From Paramyrothecium sp. XJ0827 (taxonomy: Eukaryota > Ascomycota > Sordariomycetes > Hypocreales > Stachybotryaceae): a stretch of 64,000 nucleotides of DNA. The stretch covers positions 1,488,001 to 1,552,000 of the forward strand of contig JAJFPB010000002.1 in the NCBI GenBank assembly GCA_020881915.1, written 5' to 3'. Positions 34,058-46,242 of this stretch are shown here, piece after piece. The position numbers and the translations under genes were made by a program. Each line of letters starts with the position of its first letter. Position 1 is the stretch's first letter. Under the pieces are notes generated by a model that saw only the letters and a list, made by a program, of their open reading frames with translations, was not told the origin of the DNA and did not search any database.

Positions 34058-35799
34058 GTTGCAGTGACGTGATTGACGCAGGCTCTTTGCCGTCGTCGTG
34101 TGTTTGCAGGAGCACCAAAGAGGAGGAAAGGGTGAAGTTGAAGGTTGAGGCGCGAAAAGGGTCTGGACCGGTCGACAGCACACGAGATGCCCCAGATGAC
34201 CTGAAGTCGAACCCCTGAAGTGAAACAAGCTTGACCCCAAGACAAGGTGCCACTGTTCAGGTGGTGCAGCGGGTCCCTATTTCCAGCAAATGCAAGATGC
34301 TGTGGGGTTGGTTTCGGCGCATCTGAGTGGTCGAAGCGCCAAATCGGCATCTCGGTCACAGTGGCTTCAGTGCGCTAATCGTCAAAGTAACCGCCCTATG
34401 AGCGGGCACTTGTCCGTGTGACATCACAACGACCTTGGAGTTTGAGTGTTTGGAATGGCATAGTAATAAAATGTTTAGGTCGTCTTAACTGCATCAGCAT
34501 TTTGTAGGTCATCAGCCGATGCTATGCTCCCTAGCCCGGTTCCTCTACGATAACTCAGCCTTGCATGGATGTGCGAGGAGGGTCCAAATCCATTGCATTG
34601 CAAAGAAAACGCCGAGCAACTATCTGCATAAGTATGTGGGCTCACCTGCATCGAGCCATTTCTAGTATGGTACAAAATATTAGCAGAAATAAGAGCCATT
34701 CAGTCACCCAATGAACTGCAATAGTTGACCAATTCACCTCACGTTTGGGGTGATAATGAGAGCATAGATGAAATCAGCATCGCACTTACCAACCGGAGGG
34801 GGCAGCTGTCACAAAGTCTTTGATTGAGGCTGCCTTAGATAGGAGCTCCATTATCATAGCAATGTTACACAAGAGATCTGGAGTGGTCGACATTGTTCTT
34901 CACTTTCACACACTTCAGGTTTATCTTTGCGACAGCTTCACAATAGCAGCCTAAATGGTGTAGGGTATTATACCTAGATTGACGAAAGATGTCTTAGAGC
35001 TGCAAAGCGACTATCATGAATCATGGACTCAGCACAGTATGACTGGCAAAGCTCTTTAATCTCTCAAAAGTTTTCATCGCCTTGTGACGTCTGTGTACAG
35101 CTCCCTGTAGAACGCAAGGTAGGTTGCTTTGCCTACCTACGAGCCCACCCCAGGTGTCTCGTCAGGGACAAAATACTAATATCACCGTTTTGATCACCGG
35201 TTAGGATGATGGTTAGTCTATTCAGCGATCACAACGGCGATATTACTGTTTTATTCCTTTTAAAATACGGTGGGTGTGCTGCTAGGTATGAGAGGCTAGT
35301 AGCAACTTTACTATTTACCGAGAGCCTGGTTGGCGGTTCCCAGTGCGTCTCGGACATGATTTTTTGGACCAGCATGTTGGGACATGCCAAAATCTCAGCT
35401 CGTGTGCCAATGGACCCTTGTTTTGGTACTTCAGGTCGCCGTTCCTTTTTCTTTTCTTTTTCTTCTTTCCTGGGACCTGTCAAATTGCACATTGAGCAGT
35501 TCAGCTAGGCTCCTGGCCATCTCCCTAGCGTGGCATAGCAAGCCACCTCCGTGCTCACCCAAATATCTGGTCATCAGGGACAAGGCTGTAAGGTGGCTAG
35601 CCTGCAGGTGCTAAGGGCTAGAAAAGTTCTGGACCTCGAGCTGAACAATTATATGTTGTGGCTTTGCGGCAGTTCAGGAGGAGCTGATGCAGCCTGTCCC
35701 TCGAAGATCCTATAAGTCTGATTCACTCGGCAGCCAAGACGGCCAGAATGGCCGTCAACTCTTGTTTCCTGACCATATCGTCGACCTGTAAACATCGCT
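34058..35799. other. divergent intergenic region, 1.7 kb
   Basis: Between the TRP channel and the orphan membrane protein, which are transcribed away from each other. It contains an imperfect inverted repeat near 35178-35244 and paired GTAGG/CCTACC tracts near 35120. No gene seen. Confidence 0.5.
35178..35244. repeat. imperfect inverted repeat
   Basis: Arms at 35178-35195 and 35227-35244 match in reverse complement at 16 of 18 positions, with a 31-base loop; weaker pairing extends outward by a few bases. It could be a stem-loop or the remains of a small inverted-repeat element. Confidence 0.6.
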
Positions 35800-37557
35800 A
35801 TGGCTCCGATTAACAGTCGCCGGTGGAATCCTTTCGCAAAATCGAATAGTGAATCTGGCTCAGGCGTGTGGCCGCCGATGGTGCTACCACAAACTGGGAC
35901 CGCAGCTACCAACCAGCGCTGGAGCAATGCTACTCCAGCCGTGGCCCCATCACCATCTCTAGACCCGCCTCAAGTCTCGGCTTACAAGTTCAACGCCTCG
36001 CCCTCCCCTGCCAACATCACCTCGGGACTTGCTGCCTACTACGACCCGTCGTATGGGGCGCCACGGCAAGGCGATGGAGGGGGTTACTTCCCCCTAGGTC
36101 AGATATCCGAGTCTGGAGAAACCTCGCCAGCAGAGAGCCCGGCCCCTCCAGACACCAGCGTCGAGCCACGCGAGATAGCGGAAAGTCCAAGAGTCGCGCC
36201 TCCAGCAGAAGATGGGAAAACAGCGAAGCCACAGACAGCCAATGTTGGTCATGGCCCAGCACTGCGACCCAAGATAATACAGGCCAAAAGCGCTCCAGCC
36301 CCACGGCATATCATACCGAGGCAGCCCAAGATGCATCCTGCGGCTTCTGCAATCACCGCCGGTGGAGGGCCTCGACCACCGGATGAGATAATCCTGCACA
36401 ACGAAGTCACCCGCCATGGGGGCGTCTACGATCTTGGGGCCACCGAACTCGCTACGAAAGCGGCATACCAAGTTGACATTGCGCCTCCTGTCACTCCTCG
36501 CTCACCAGTACCTGAGATTATCCTCGATTCGGCGACTTTCACCAACGGAAAACTCAGCCAAAGTCCACAATCTCCAGTCGACAGCGTGGGGTTGAACGCT
36601 ACCACCTGGGCCTCTTACCCCGAGCATATTAGTAGCCTGGCCCCTCCAGTTCTAAATGACCCCATGAGTTCACCAAACCCTGATGTAATCAGATCGGAGG
36701 GCGCGGAGACAATCAATATAGCTGATAAAGCCGGGGTCGTGCAGTCTGTATCTAGCATCCCGGCGGAGGCAGTGCCGGGGTACTATGATGTGACCAAGCC
36801 GACATGCTCGGTCAACTTGGTGTGCTATAGATCCGGTGCAAAGGGATGCGATCTACAACAGATACAATGTATCTCGCGGACTAAATTCACAGACGATCAG
36901 AGCTTTGAATCAACTCTAAACAGCAACCCGCATCTTGTCCATTCCGATGCGCAGTTTTTCCGCGAGATGCGGCGCCTGTTCCGAAATCACATGTCGGGCT
37001 CGCTGCGACGATATCTTTCGCTCAAGTCTCTTCGAGGATTTCGCGTGCTGGTGGTGAGTCCGCGTGTTACTGAAGAGTCTCTGTTTTCGAGCTGACCCCC
37101 GCCAAGTATACGCCCACAACGAGGCCAATCGTTGTGCCGTTTGACGACTTCGTCCTGCAAGAGATGATGTATGCGTTTCGACACCCCGAGCGTTTGACGA
37201 GCGAAGACGACTGGATCCAATGGGTCTTCAGGCTTCGCCGCAAAGACAAACGACATGCCATCGAGTTTGTCGAGGGATGGAATACAACGCGCATTGCCAT
37301 CGCCGGCACGGTCCCGTGGCTCAGTTCTTGCATCGTCGGCATCGCCTGGACAGCAGCAGGTGGAGACGTTCAGAGTGCATTCACTGTTGCCAGTTTTATT
37401 TTGACTTCCTCGTCTGGTTCGTGAAGCCCAGCACTCACTCTGATGGAATAATTCCAGTAATTGCAGATTGCTAACTGACGCCCTTGGATATTTAGTCATA
37501 CTTGCTTTGTTGGCAATTATTAGCGGCATAGAGTCGTCCGGTCGACGACTCGTGTGA
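35800..37557 (+). CDS. orphan fungal protein, disordered N-terminus, two C-terminal TM segments
   Basis: Not recognised. Exons 35800-37053, 37107-37416 and 37496-37557 give 541 residues; donor and acceptor phases agree and a GCTAACTGAC branch site precedes the last acceptor. Residues 1-320 are Pro/Ser/Ala-rich and probably unfolded. The C-terminal ~200 residues look folded and conserved: FFREMRRLFRNHMSG, GFRVLV-YTPTTRPI, DDWIQWVFRLRRKDKRHAIE, then two hydrophobic stretches (WLSSCIVGIAWTAAG and VILALLAIISGI) ending in SSGRRLV. The last exon, only 62 bases, completes the final membrane segment. Similar fungal proteins with this pattern are usually annotated as hypothetical. It starts a plus-strand run with the RTA1-like gene. 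Confidence 0.8.
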
Positions 37558-38542
37558 AACCAGGCAAGGAAGCAGGCTCATCTTCCCAATGTCCACTCAT
37601 AAGACACTCTCGGTGCTTCCGGCAAAGGAGCTGATGAATTACGAAGCCGAAAGGCTAATGCATCCGAATCCCCCAACACTCAGGGTTTCAAGGTATTATT
37701 ATTCACTGTATTCGTCGGGTACGGTACCCGAGCTGATCATTATACTAATGGAAAATTGACCGGGCGACCAGAAGGCAAGAGATGATTACGTCTACAAGGA
37801 AACGCAGAACCAACCCCTGCAATGGTCAGCTTGTCAAATCCTGGTAGCGTTGGACGACATGCTAGAGAGAAATCGAGGCGCTGCATGGAGGATTGTCGTG
37901 AAAAGAGGAATTTTAATTGTGCGAAGAAGTCTGACTTGATCTGAGACCGTGTCAATGGGGTATAGCTGAGACGGAGAACTCAAATAACAGGACGGTGCCA
38001 CAGGTCGTTGAAGCCCCCACAATATACCTGATTACGGCGTAGCCACAAGGAATCTTGTACACGAAGCCATACGGAAGCGACCGCTTAAGTGGAACACCCG
38101 TGCCGGGCCAAGCACGGGCCCCCCAGTGGCAGTGGTCCGGGTATCATCTGCACTCTGATTGGATTTCTCACCATCCTCCTTGCTAGCTTTGGCGAGCCAG
38201 CGATACATGTCCATGCATTCAGTAGGCGTCGTAAGAGGATTTGGCGAGCGTCAGCAATGTAGCTAAGCCACGAGGACGTAGTATTTGCAAGCCAGCCAGA
38301 AGCTGGGGAATGGCGAGTTGGCGACAATGTCCAAGCCTCAATAACATGGACATATGCAATACCAGTGTCACTTCCTTTGGGACAAGCAGGCATATCTGAG
38401 TCAAATGTGTGATGTTATAAGAAGACAATAATTCCAACTATAGAGTCAAAGCAAATAAACAAGTACCAATCATTCACTACAACAGAAGCGACATATCCTT
38501 TCGAAAGACTAGAAGGGTTATTGCTGCAACCTTGACTACGCC
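37558..38542. other. intergenic, about 1 kb
   Basis: Between two plus-strand genes. It should hold a 3' UTR and the RTA1-like promoter. No other feature. Confidence 0.5.
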
Positions 38543-39809
38543 ATGAGCACTCCCACGACTACATCCAATCCGTCCGCTGTTTCGGCGTCTGCATCGCCGA
38601 GCTGCACAACGGCCGTACCTGATAAGTACGGCTGGGTGCCGGCTGATGCATGTAATTCGTGGTATAGCTTCTACCCCAGTTTCGCCGGAAACCTCGCGTT
38701 CGCAGTGCTGTTCGGCTTGAGCTTGTCGGTGCATTTGGTTGAGGCCATAATTTTAAGAAATGTCAGTTCGACAACGAGACACCAGGTCCAAGAAAAGACT
38801 GCTGGTGAGTAACGTGTTAACCCGTGTACGCCGAGACAGAAATACTGCTGGGTTCTCATCATGGGAGTCGCGTGGGAAACGGCAGCCTTCATCATCCGTA
38901 CTCTGGGTGCGCACGACCAACAGCAGGAGCAATATGCCATCTGGGGCCAATTACTTTTTCTCCTTGCTCCCCTATGTGAGTATTGAACTTGAAGATCTTA
39001 TGAATATGCCAATTTAATAAGCAATGGCAGGGATCAATGCCTTTGCATACATGACCGTTGCACGATTGGTCTATTTCGCGCTGCCAGAAAAGAAGATCTG
39101 GGGCATCAGAGCTACGCGTCTCACGGTCCTCTTCGTCTGGCTCGACGTTGTGTGCTTCCTCGTCCAGGCTGGCGGCGGAAGTATACTGTCTAGTGACGAC
39201 ATTAAAGTCATCAGGATCGGACAGAAGATTTACATGGCGGGCATAGGCGTACAGATGGCCTTTGTCCTCATTTTCGGGGCAATGACTGTTGCCTTCTACC
39301 TCAGACTACGTCAGGTGCAAGGTAGCAGATTTCGAGGGGTAAAATATCTGACGTGGTCAATGTTGGCGATACTGATTCTCATCCTTGTAAGTCCATACTT
39401 GGCAGCATTTGCGCTTAGAGTACTGGAATACGGTATTGACGTTTTGTGTTAGATCCGCATTATATTTCGCCTTGTTGAGTTCGGGCCGGGCGTGGACGAA
39501 GATAATCACCTGCTCACTAGTGAATACTACCCATTTTTCCTGGATGCTCTGCCCATGGTTATTAGCCTGCTGCTACTCAATGTGGTGCACCCGGGTATGG
39601 TGCTGCGTGGCCCAGATAGCGACTTTCCGCGCCTCAGCAGGGCAGAGAGGAAGGCGCTGAGACAGCAGAAGAAGGAGATGAAGCAACAAAGAAAGGCTGC
39701 GAACAAGGCTGATAAGCAAGGCGTCGAGCAGCACGTTGCGCTTGTGAACTATAATAGGTTGGATTCAGCCACGGATAGCAGCGTTGGCCCAAGGGGTTCG
39801 ATTGTATGA
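38543..39809 (+). CDS. RTA1-like seven-TM membrane protein
   Basis: Member of the fungal RTA1/RSB1-like family of seven-TM proteins, some of which confer resistance to 7-aminocholesterol or move sphingoid bases across membranes. Exons 38543-38761, 38840-38975, 39031-39386 and 39453-39809 give 355 residues. The first intron uses donor GTCAGT rather than the stronger-looking GTGAGT downstream, because only the former restores the RNKYCWVLIMG segment. Landmarks: ACNSWYSFYPSF near residue 33, VAWETAAFIIRTLG, LAPLWINAFAYM, a WLDVVCFLVQAGGG loop and FRLVEFGPG near the last helices. The cytosolic tail is Lys/Gln-rich (RKALRQQKKEMKQQRK). The substrate cannot be predicted. Confidence 0.92.
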
Positions 39810-42061
39810 AAGCTTCAGATGGCTCGCTCACGCGCCGATGACCTGGTTGGTTCTGCACTTTCCCGCCCCCCCCTCTCCTGAAAGTGCGTGCATAAAATTG
39901 CCCATTTAGGGCTATTTTGGGTGCAGGATAATCACCGGAGGGAAGAAAAAACGTAGAGTGAAATCGTTTGGATAGGTTGGCTGGCATCATTGGACTATTT
40001 TGGGCCGGATTTCCTTAAGTGATTTTGAGATAGATGGTGATGAGTCAAAGACACAAGCCTACCTACTTTTTGGAGTTTGTCATGGGACGGGTAGTGGGCG
40101 CTCGGATCAAAGAGCGGATGATCCGCCACGAGCACAGGCATGTGCTTGAGCTGTTTTCTTTGAGGTTCTGAAACTCATGATCGAATCACTAGGAATCTTT
40201 TGTATGGAGTCTCTACTTGAGACGTGTGAAGCCGCAACTCGATGGAAACAGCCCCCTGCCTCGGACACACCGGGTCAGCGCGTGCAACGAATGGGGTCCG
40301 TGTGAGTTGCAATAACCTTAATGATGAGTAGGTAGGGCACTGTACAGTAGGCGACTGCATACAATACAGTACGGTTCATGTGGTTTGCTTGAAGGCAGGA
40401 CGGAGGCCATGGAAGCACATGCTCAGCCCTTTGAGAGATCCCGGTGGAATGGGTAAGCGTGCGCTCGAGCGGCATTTCCAAGTGCCCTGGTTCTCTGTTG
40501 GCCAGCTGCCACGCTTAGCTCGTGTCGTGCAGCCGCAGGACGATAGCCTGGTTTGTGGTGGGCCATGCGAGCAGCATGCCTCACGATTGGCGAGGCTAAG
40601 CGCCCGATCGGGGAGAGATGCTTGGAAAGCGAGGATGACGAATGATGACTGGACGAAGGGATCAAGTAGGGTCACACTGTAGGGCCGGATTTAGGCGCAC
40701 AGAAGGGTCATGAGCATGCGCGTGTCTGCACAAGGATGCGATGCGACACAGCGCGACGCCACTCTGTCCGCGAGGATAACCGCATCAAGCGTGAGATGAA
40801 TGGGGGAAGATGACCGTGTGGTTGGGTGCAGTCAGTAGAGAGGTACGTACATGCGCGCAGACCATAGCCACGCCACTGCGCGCCCAGTGCTAAAAATACG
40901 AACGGCAGCTGTGGGACTCGGGCACTAAGCAAACTAGGCTAGTTCGTCCGCACTGTATCATCTTGTGTTCAATCATGATGTCCGTACAGTGCGTCTTCAG
41001 AACGGTAACGGCGCTGCTCGTATTTCGTGGCTGGAAAACCCGTCACTGTAGCCGGGCTCTGTCTTCCCCAGCCAATGCCTGTTGTTGCTGTCCAGTTATT
41101 CGACTCCGGCTACTGTATGTATGCTCACCCAGATCTTTAGACCATGTCGTCTCCCTGGGTTATACGGCCTGTGTAGCCTGCACTCCGATGGAGCTGCCAG
41201 TGCCGGGCTTCGTTGCTGTTGGCCAACTCGCAAGAAGCCATGCACACGTTGCCTCGTGCTGGCGGGCATACGCACAGCCACCCCTGTAGCTGCGACTACA
41301 TGGGTTTTGTCCAGGCACGAGGTTGATTGATTAAAGATGCCGGGCCTGACTTGACGTGGCCAGGTCCGGCCTCTTTTCTTTTGGCCCTTTTCCTCGTCTC
41401 ACCAGTCAACCCAAAAAGACCACTACGGGTCCTTCTTTTCCTTTTTGTTCCTTTCGTCTTGTTTTGGCTCTCTGTCAATTTTTTTTTCTTCTCCTCCCCC
41501 TTCCCTTGCCCCGTCTTTCGCTCCATTTGCTTCCTCAACGCCCGTTCCATTCATTTCTTTGATGAATCATCCAAGCATCTGAAACGGCATTGTTGCCTTG
41601 ATATGACAAACAGCCCCAGCCATCCTTCTTGCCCATCACTACGGAATTCATCAGTGGCTCATTTCAATTGATCTGCCTTGCGCCGCAGCAAGCGAGCAAG
41701 CTAAAAGACCCTTGTCGTTCTTGGGCCACAGCGCTTGCGACCAATTGACGGCCTCGGCCAGGCGGTCTTCCCACCGCGACGGCTCGGAACCCCCTGCTCT
41801 TATTATCCAGCATCTAAGGAACCCGGCCTCCGTTGCCCTGGTCGAGCCTCATTTACCTTGTCGTGTCCACGTACCCATCTCGCAATTCCACTCGTTTCGT
41901 GCCGCCGATATTGTTCCTCTGTCAACGCTTTTGTCGCTTCCGCTCGCCATACTCAAGCAAGAAAACATCGTTTCGAAACAGTTAAGCCAAGTTCTCACAA
42001 CCACCTGTTCAGATCCTTCGCGACTTGCCTCTTTGACTGGTCCTCTTAGAGGTAGAATCAA
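39810..42061. other. intergenic, 2.2 kb
   Basis: Between the RTA1-like gene and the single-pass surface protein. TACTGTACAGTA-related fragments lie at 40339-40372. From about 41360 a strongly pyrimidine-rich stretch suggests promoter and a long leader for the downstream gene. No gene seen. Confidence 0.5.
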
Positions 42062-43534
42062 ATGCTTCTACTGGACTTCTTTCTGCGGCTGCCACCCGCA
42101 GCTGCCGTGCTCGTCTTATCCGCCATCTTCCAAGTCACCGGCGCCCACTCTCCTCCCCGACAAACAAAGACGGTCGAACTGCGCGAACTTCATGTCCTGC
42201 CATGGCCACCTATAGCCACGGTCGCTCCCCGATATCCCCCCGTGCTCTACGGCTTGAAACAACGGCGCCAACTGAATACGGTATGCGGTTTCATAGGAGG
42301 TGACCCAGATCTACCGGCGACCTGCTCTGCTGGTTCCCATTGCGCAGCCGATGTTGAGCACAATGCCATCGGCTGCTGCCCCAACGAGGGCCCATGTACA
42401 CAAGGCGTCTTCACTGACTGCGTCGACGCCAGTAGTGGAGCGCAGACCGAGCTGAATCCCTACGTCTACACTTGCACGGGCGACGCCGTTTGCTACAGGA
42501 ACCAGTTTGATGGGGGCTATTACCAGTACGGTTGCGGCTCGTCATCAGGGCTCGCGACTCAGGTAGCAGCAACGGCACCCGGTCAATCGGTTGCAGAACT
42601 TGTCAGCATATCCGTCGCGCTGACTGCTGAACCGACGTCACTATCGGAACCAACAACCATCTGGACTGTCACGTCCGAGCGATCCAGTGCTGTCTCATCG
42701 ACTGCGGAAGAGACCTCTACCACCGACGCTGCATCATCTACCGAGAGAGTCTCAACTAGCCGGACCTCTACGGGAACCACGACTGCAACGTCTGCTTCGG
42801 AAAGCACAGAGAGCGGGACAACGACGGCAACCAGCTCAGACCCATCTGGTACAGGAGACGCCATTGCCGCTCCTCCTGCTGATGGTGACAGTTCCACAAA
42901 TACTGGTGCCATCGTCGGTGGCACACTTGGCGGCGTCGCCGGTGCAGCCTTGCTCATTACTGCCATTATCTTATTGCTGCGTCGCCGTCGTAGGGGCAAT
43001 GTCCGCCAAGGGCCTGGGCCAAACCAAGGCACCGAGTATATTAGGTAAAACCCTCCTCCATCTCATTCTTTAGCATTGTAGTTGGCTGATCAAATCTTCA
43101 GTAGTCCAATTGATGGCAACAGTGGCCATAACTTTGCGCCCCTGCCTCAAGCACAGGAGATGACGCACATCGAGACGCCCAAAGACCCCCCGATGACCTA
43201 TGTACACCCTGGCGACCGCATCCACCAGTACGATCATGTTGTTTCGAGCCCCTATGCTCAGCACGATTTGGACGATTACTCACACGGTTTCGGTGGCGGT
43301 CCTACAGCTATGGCTATGGCATCCTCAGGACCGCAATTGGAGCAAGATCAAATACCTTTGACACGAGACGTCGATGCCTTCCAGCAACCGCATGACACCC
43401 GTCTTGAACATATTCAAGAGGAAGAGCCAGACACTAGTACGCCCATGACACCCTACCCACCACGTAGTCGCAACGGTTCTAGCGCACTATGGCACCAAAA
43501 TCGGCAAACCACCCGGAACCCGACATGGATGTGA
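42062..43534 (+). CDS. single-pass fungal surface protein, Cys-rich and Ser/Thr-rich ectodomain
   Basis: Predicted plasma-membrane type I protein of 471 residues, exons 42062-43044 and 43102-43534 (GTAAAA donor, TTCAG acceptor, frame kept at EYIS-SPIDG). Order: signal peptide (about 1-28), a cysteine-rich domain with about 11 Cys (75-160; VCGFIGG, GCCPNEGPC, VCYRNQFDGGYY), a Ser/Thr-rich stalk probably O-glycosylated (about 185-265), one membrane span at 283-306, an RRRRR stop-transfer sequence, then a cytosolic tail with proline and acidic patches. The layout resembles fungal wall-stress-sensor-like proteins (Mid2/Wsc style), but no WSC domain pattern is certain. Uncharacterised members of this architecture are common in Pezizomycotina. 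Confidence 0.85.
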
Positions 43535-44217
43535 GAGAATGAGTTACGACTGATTTTTATAGGGGGTTTCAATGGTAATGTAAAAGGAATATCTCCTGAG
43601 GGGTTTCCCCACAGGGGTTGGGATTGACATTGGCAGGCGTTACGGTACAATGAGACATGTTAGCATTTGACTAGGGGCGTTGGGTATGATACTTGTGGCT
43701 CTCTAATTGGAATGGGGAACACATTGACGGTTAGATGAGCTTTGTATGCGCTTGGCTCTGCCTCGGTTCTCTCCCGAAGCGATAAATAGCTTATGACTTT
43801 CGAGTACATATTAAGACAGAGATCACTTAATCATTATGGCTCTTTCGCAGAGTTACACACGTTTGCCCGCTTTTACTGGTTTCGCGTCACGTTGATTCAG
43901 TAACTGGTGACTCAGTTCCCAGATCCAAAAATTCCAGGATGTGATGATGCAGTGGCTGACGGGACGATCTGAGACATTGTTGCATTAGCGGCCCTTTGAG
44001 GTTGCAATACCGGGCGATTGGGTTGGCTAAATCGGCGAAGTCCCTACTGTAGGTGTCATAGATGGTTAGCGAATGCCAATCTTAATGTTCCGTGTACAAC
44101 CGGCTCAACCAAATGTTTAAAGCATCCTGTGAAGTGATGCCTGTTGTCAAACCGTACAGTTGTGCTACGCGATTTACTATAAGATTATCATCACTTGGAC
44201 TTCACAAACAATACACA
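43535..44217. other. intergenic
   Basis: Between the surface protein gene and the 83-residue gene. Likely 3' UTR and promoter; nothing else seen. Confidence 0.5.
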
Positions 44218-44665
44218 ATGCCGTCTTCGAAGGGAAAGCCTACAGACCCGGAGCTCAGGGAGGAGCTCAAAGAAGGTAATAAAAGCAATTACCAACCACA
44301 TCTTATTGTGTCAAGCCGAGCTGATGACGCGTGTCTGAATGATAAGAGATCATCCAGGAGCCGAACAAGAGTGGCGGAGGCGAGGGCCAGTGGTCTGCTT
44401 GGAAGGTATGACAACTTATCCTTGAGTCCTCCTATTTTCCCTCTCACTCTTCTTTTTCCTCTTCTTATTTTGTTCACTCAATTGCCATCTACAAGTAAAT
44501 GGCAAAATGCTCATCTCGTGTTGCATCCAGGCCAATAAGTTAGCAAAGGAGTACGAGAAACAGGGCGGCGATTATGAGAACGAGGCTGGGTCAAAGAACG
44601 AGCCAAAGAAGGGCGCTCCGCAGCACAAGAGCGATGGAAAGAAGAAATCAGAGACCGGCGAGTAG
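44218..44665 (+). CDS. small conserved-looking hydrophilic protein (83 aa), three exons
   Basis: A gene hidden by short exons: 44218-44275, 44347-44405 and 44531-44665, total 252 bases with stop. Phases match at both joins (GAG split 1/2, then phase 0) and both introns are GT-AG (donors GTAATA and GTATGA). The protein is lysine- and glutamate-rich with no membrane segment: MPSSKGKPTDPELREELK, then EPNKSGGGEGQWSAWK, then AKEYEKQGGDYENEAGS and a KKK tail. I recall uncharacterised small fungal proteins with a GQWSAWKA motif followed by EYEKQGGDYENE, so I judge it a real conserved gene, but its function is unknown. It faces the minus-strand peroxidase gene. Confidence 0.78.
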
Positions 44666-44973
44666 TCCAATAGTCTGTGAGAAAGCCCAGTCAAGGTATA
44701 ATCTCTTAATAGAGCAGGTTAGATAATGCAGAATATGTCCCATACAACTTGTAAATCTATGTGTCCTGAACTCCTAGACGCCCAATGAAGTTTGTAAACC
44801 GTGTAGTAGCACATATCTCAGACGCAGTCCGTCCAATATCTAGAGTTATAAGAAGGAAAACATGCCAACGCCCAACTCGACCTTTTCAGATGCATAGCCA
44901 CACAAAATTGATGACATGGGGTTGTTCAAACCAACGAGCACTATTCCAAGCAAGCAAAATGGTTACAAACCCC
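44666..44973. other. intergenic, convergent 3' ends
   Basis: About 300 bases between two convergent genes; only 3' UTRs are expected. Confidence 0.5.
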
Positions 44974-46242
44974 TTACTCTGGGATCCTGTCGCCGTTAAC
45001 GATCGCATCAGAGGCGTACTCGCGACCACCGTTCAGCCACTCCTCCAGCAACGACTCGTCCTGGTTTTCAAACGTGACCCTGAAACTAGGTAGCGCGTGG
45101 GTGCAGTCGATTAGCTCGTTAATGTTGTAAACGCCCAGTAGGCTGAGGCGCACGTATTCCCTGGCGTAGGCCTATAGTCGCGAGATAGGTCAGTATGAGT
45201 TCGTGTTGACAAGAGAAGTGGGTGAATACGAGATTGCTTTTCACGAGGGCATACTAACCTCATTCCAGCTGATCTGACCCATGATGGGGCTGCTAAACGA
45301 CTTCCAAATGGCATTCGTCCTCGGGTCATTGGCCAGATTGATATCACTTGGGATCTTGTACACGCGCTTCGGCGCATTTGGGTCCAGGGTTTCCTGGAAG
45401 TATCGGGTGTCCCACACGCCCGGCGTGCTGTCCTGGGGATCACCCTTGCGTGTAGCGTCGACGTGGTGCTGCTGGCTCGTGGTGTGCGAGCCGAGAAGCG
45501 CGACAATCCCCGCCGCGCTTATGGTCTTGTCGGCGAACTTGGTAAGGATCTCGTCGGCGGTGGCCTTTGGGCCCGGAAGCGTTCCCTCGGGCGACGGGGC
45601 GCTGCTGTCCTTGCGTCCGACGTAGCTGCGTATGCGGGGGCCTAGGGGGCAGACGACGGTGCCGACGGTGGCGCTCATCTGGATCATGTCGGCCATGCTC
45701 ACGCCGTAGCCCTTGTACTTGTCGTGCCATACGCGTATTTGGGCGCAGATGTGGTGCAGGCCGTTGTTGGATCTGCGCGACTCGCACTCTCCAGCCAGAA
45801 TTATAGAACCGTCGGCACCACCGGCCCGACCGGTTTTCTTGGACCACGTGCCCGCATCGTGGAAGGCCATGCGGATGGCGGCGCGGGCAAAGTTGTTGCA
45901 ACGTCCAGCCGATCCGATCATGGAGTCTCGCATCTCATCCGCAATATGCTTCCATATGCAACATGTGTCTTGCGCACACGCCTCAGAGTCACGAGCAGGG
46001 ACGCTGTCGTAACTCCTGGAGAACTCCTGCGGCTCTCCTCCTCCAAGCAAGATTGCTTTGACGCCTTTGCCGGTAGCTGTGAGCTCCGTATCTGGCAGGT
46101 CAACCAAGTCGCCGATTAACTCGGTTGACTGCCTATTGTCAACTCGTTCGATATCTTCCAAAATGTCGCTCATACCGGGATGAGAAGAGACGCCGATGCT
46201 GGCCACCAGGGCCACGGCAGCGGAAACGACTGATACTCTCAT
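44974..46242 (-). CDS. secreted class II-type heme peroxidase
   Basis: Secreted heme peroxidase of the plant/fungal superfamily, related to lignin peroxidase-type class II enzymes. Minus-strand exons 46242-45259 and 45171-44974 give 393 residues. Signal peptide at about 1-20, then an extended ~65-residue leader before the catalytic domain. Distal heme site: R124 and H128 in IRMAFHDAGTW; calcium-ligand-like GGADGSI; proximal H253 in IVALLGSHTTSQQ. Cysteines at CAQDTCC, C115, C153, C166 and C198 suggest disulfides. No clear Mn-binding set or surface tryptophan could be confirmed, so it may be a generic low-potential peroxidase. The second exon encodes the C-terminal ~65 residues (AYAREYVRLSLLGVYNINEL). 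A TATA-like tract lies about 80 bases before the start. The neighbours do not suggest a pathway. Confidence 0.9.

Noticed and set aside
35566..35600. possible direct repeat (TCAGGGACAA) with 35160 as element ends
   Set aside because: Only about ten bases match and no target duplication or terminal inversion is visible.
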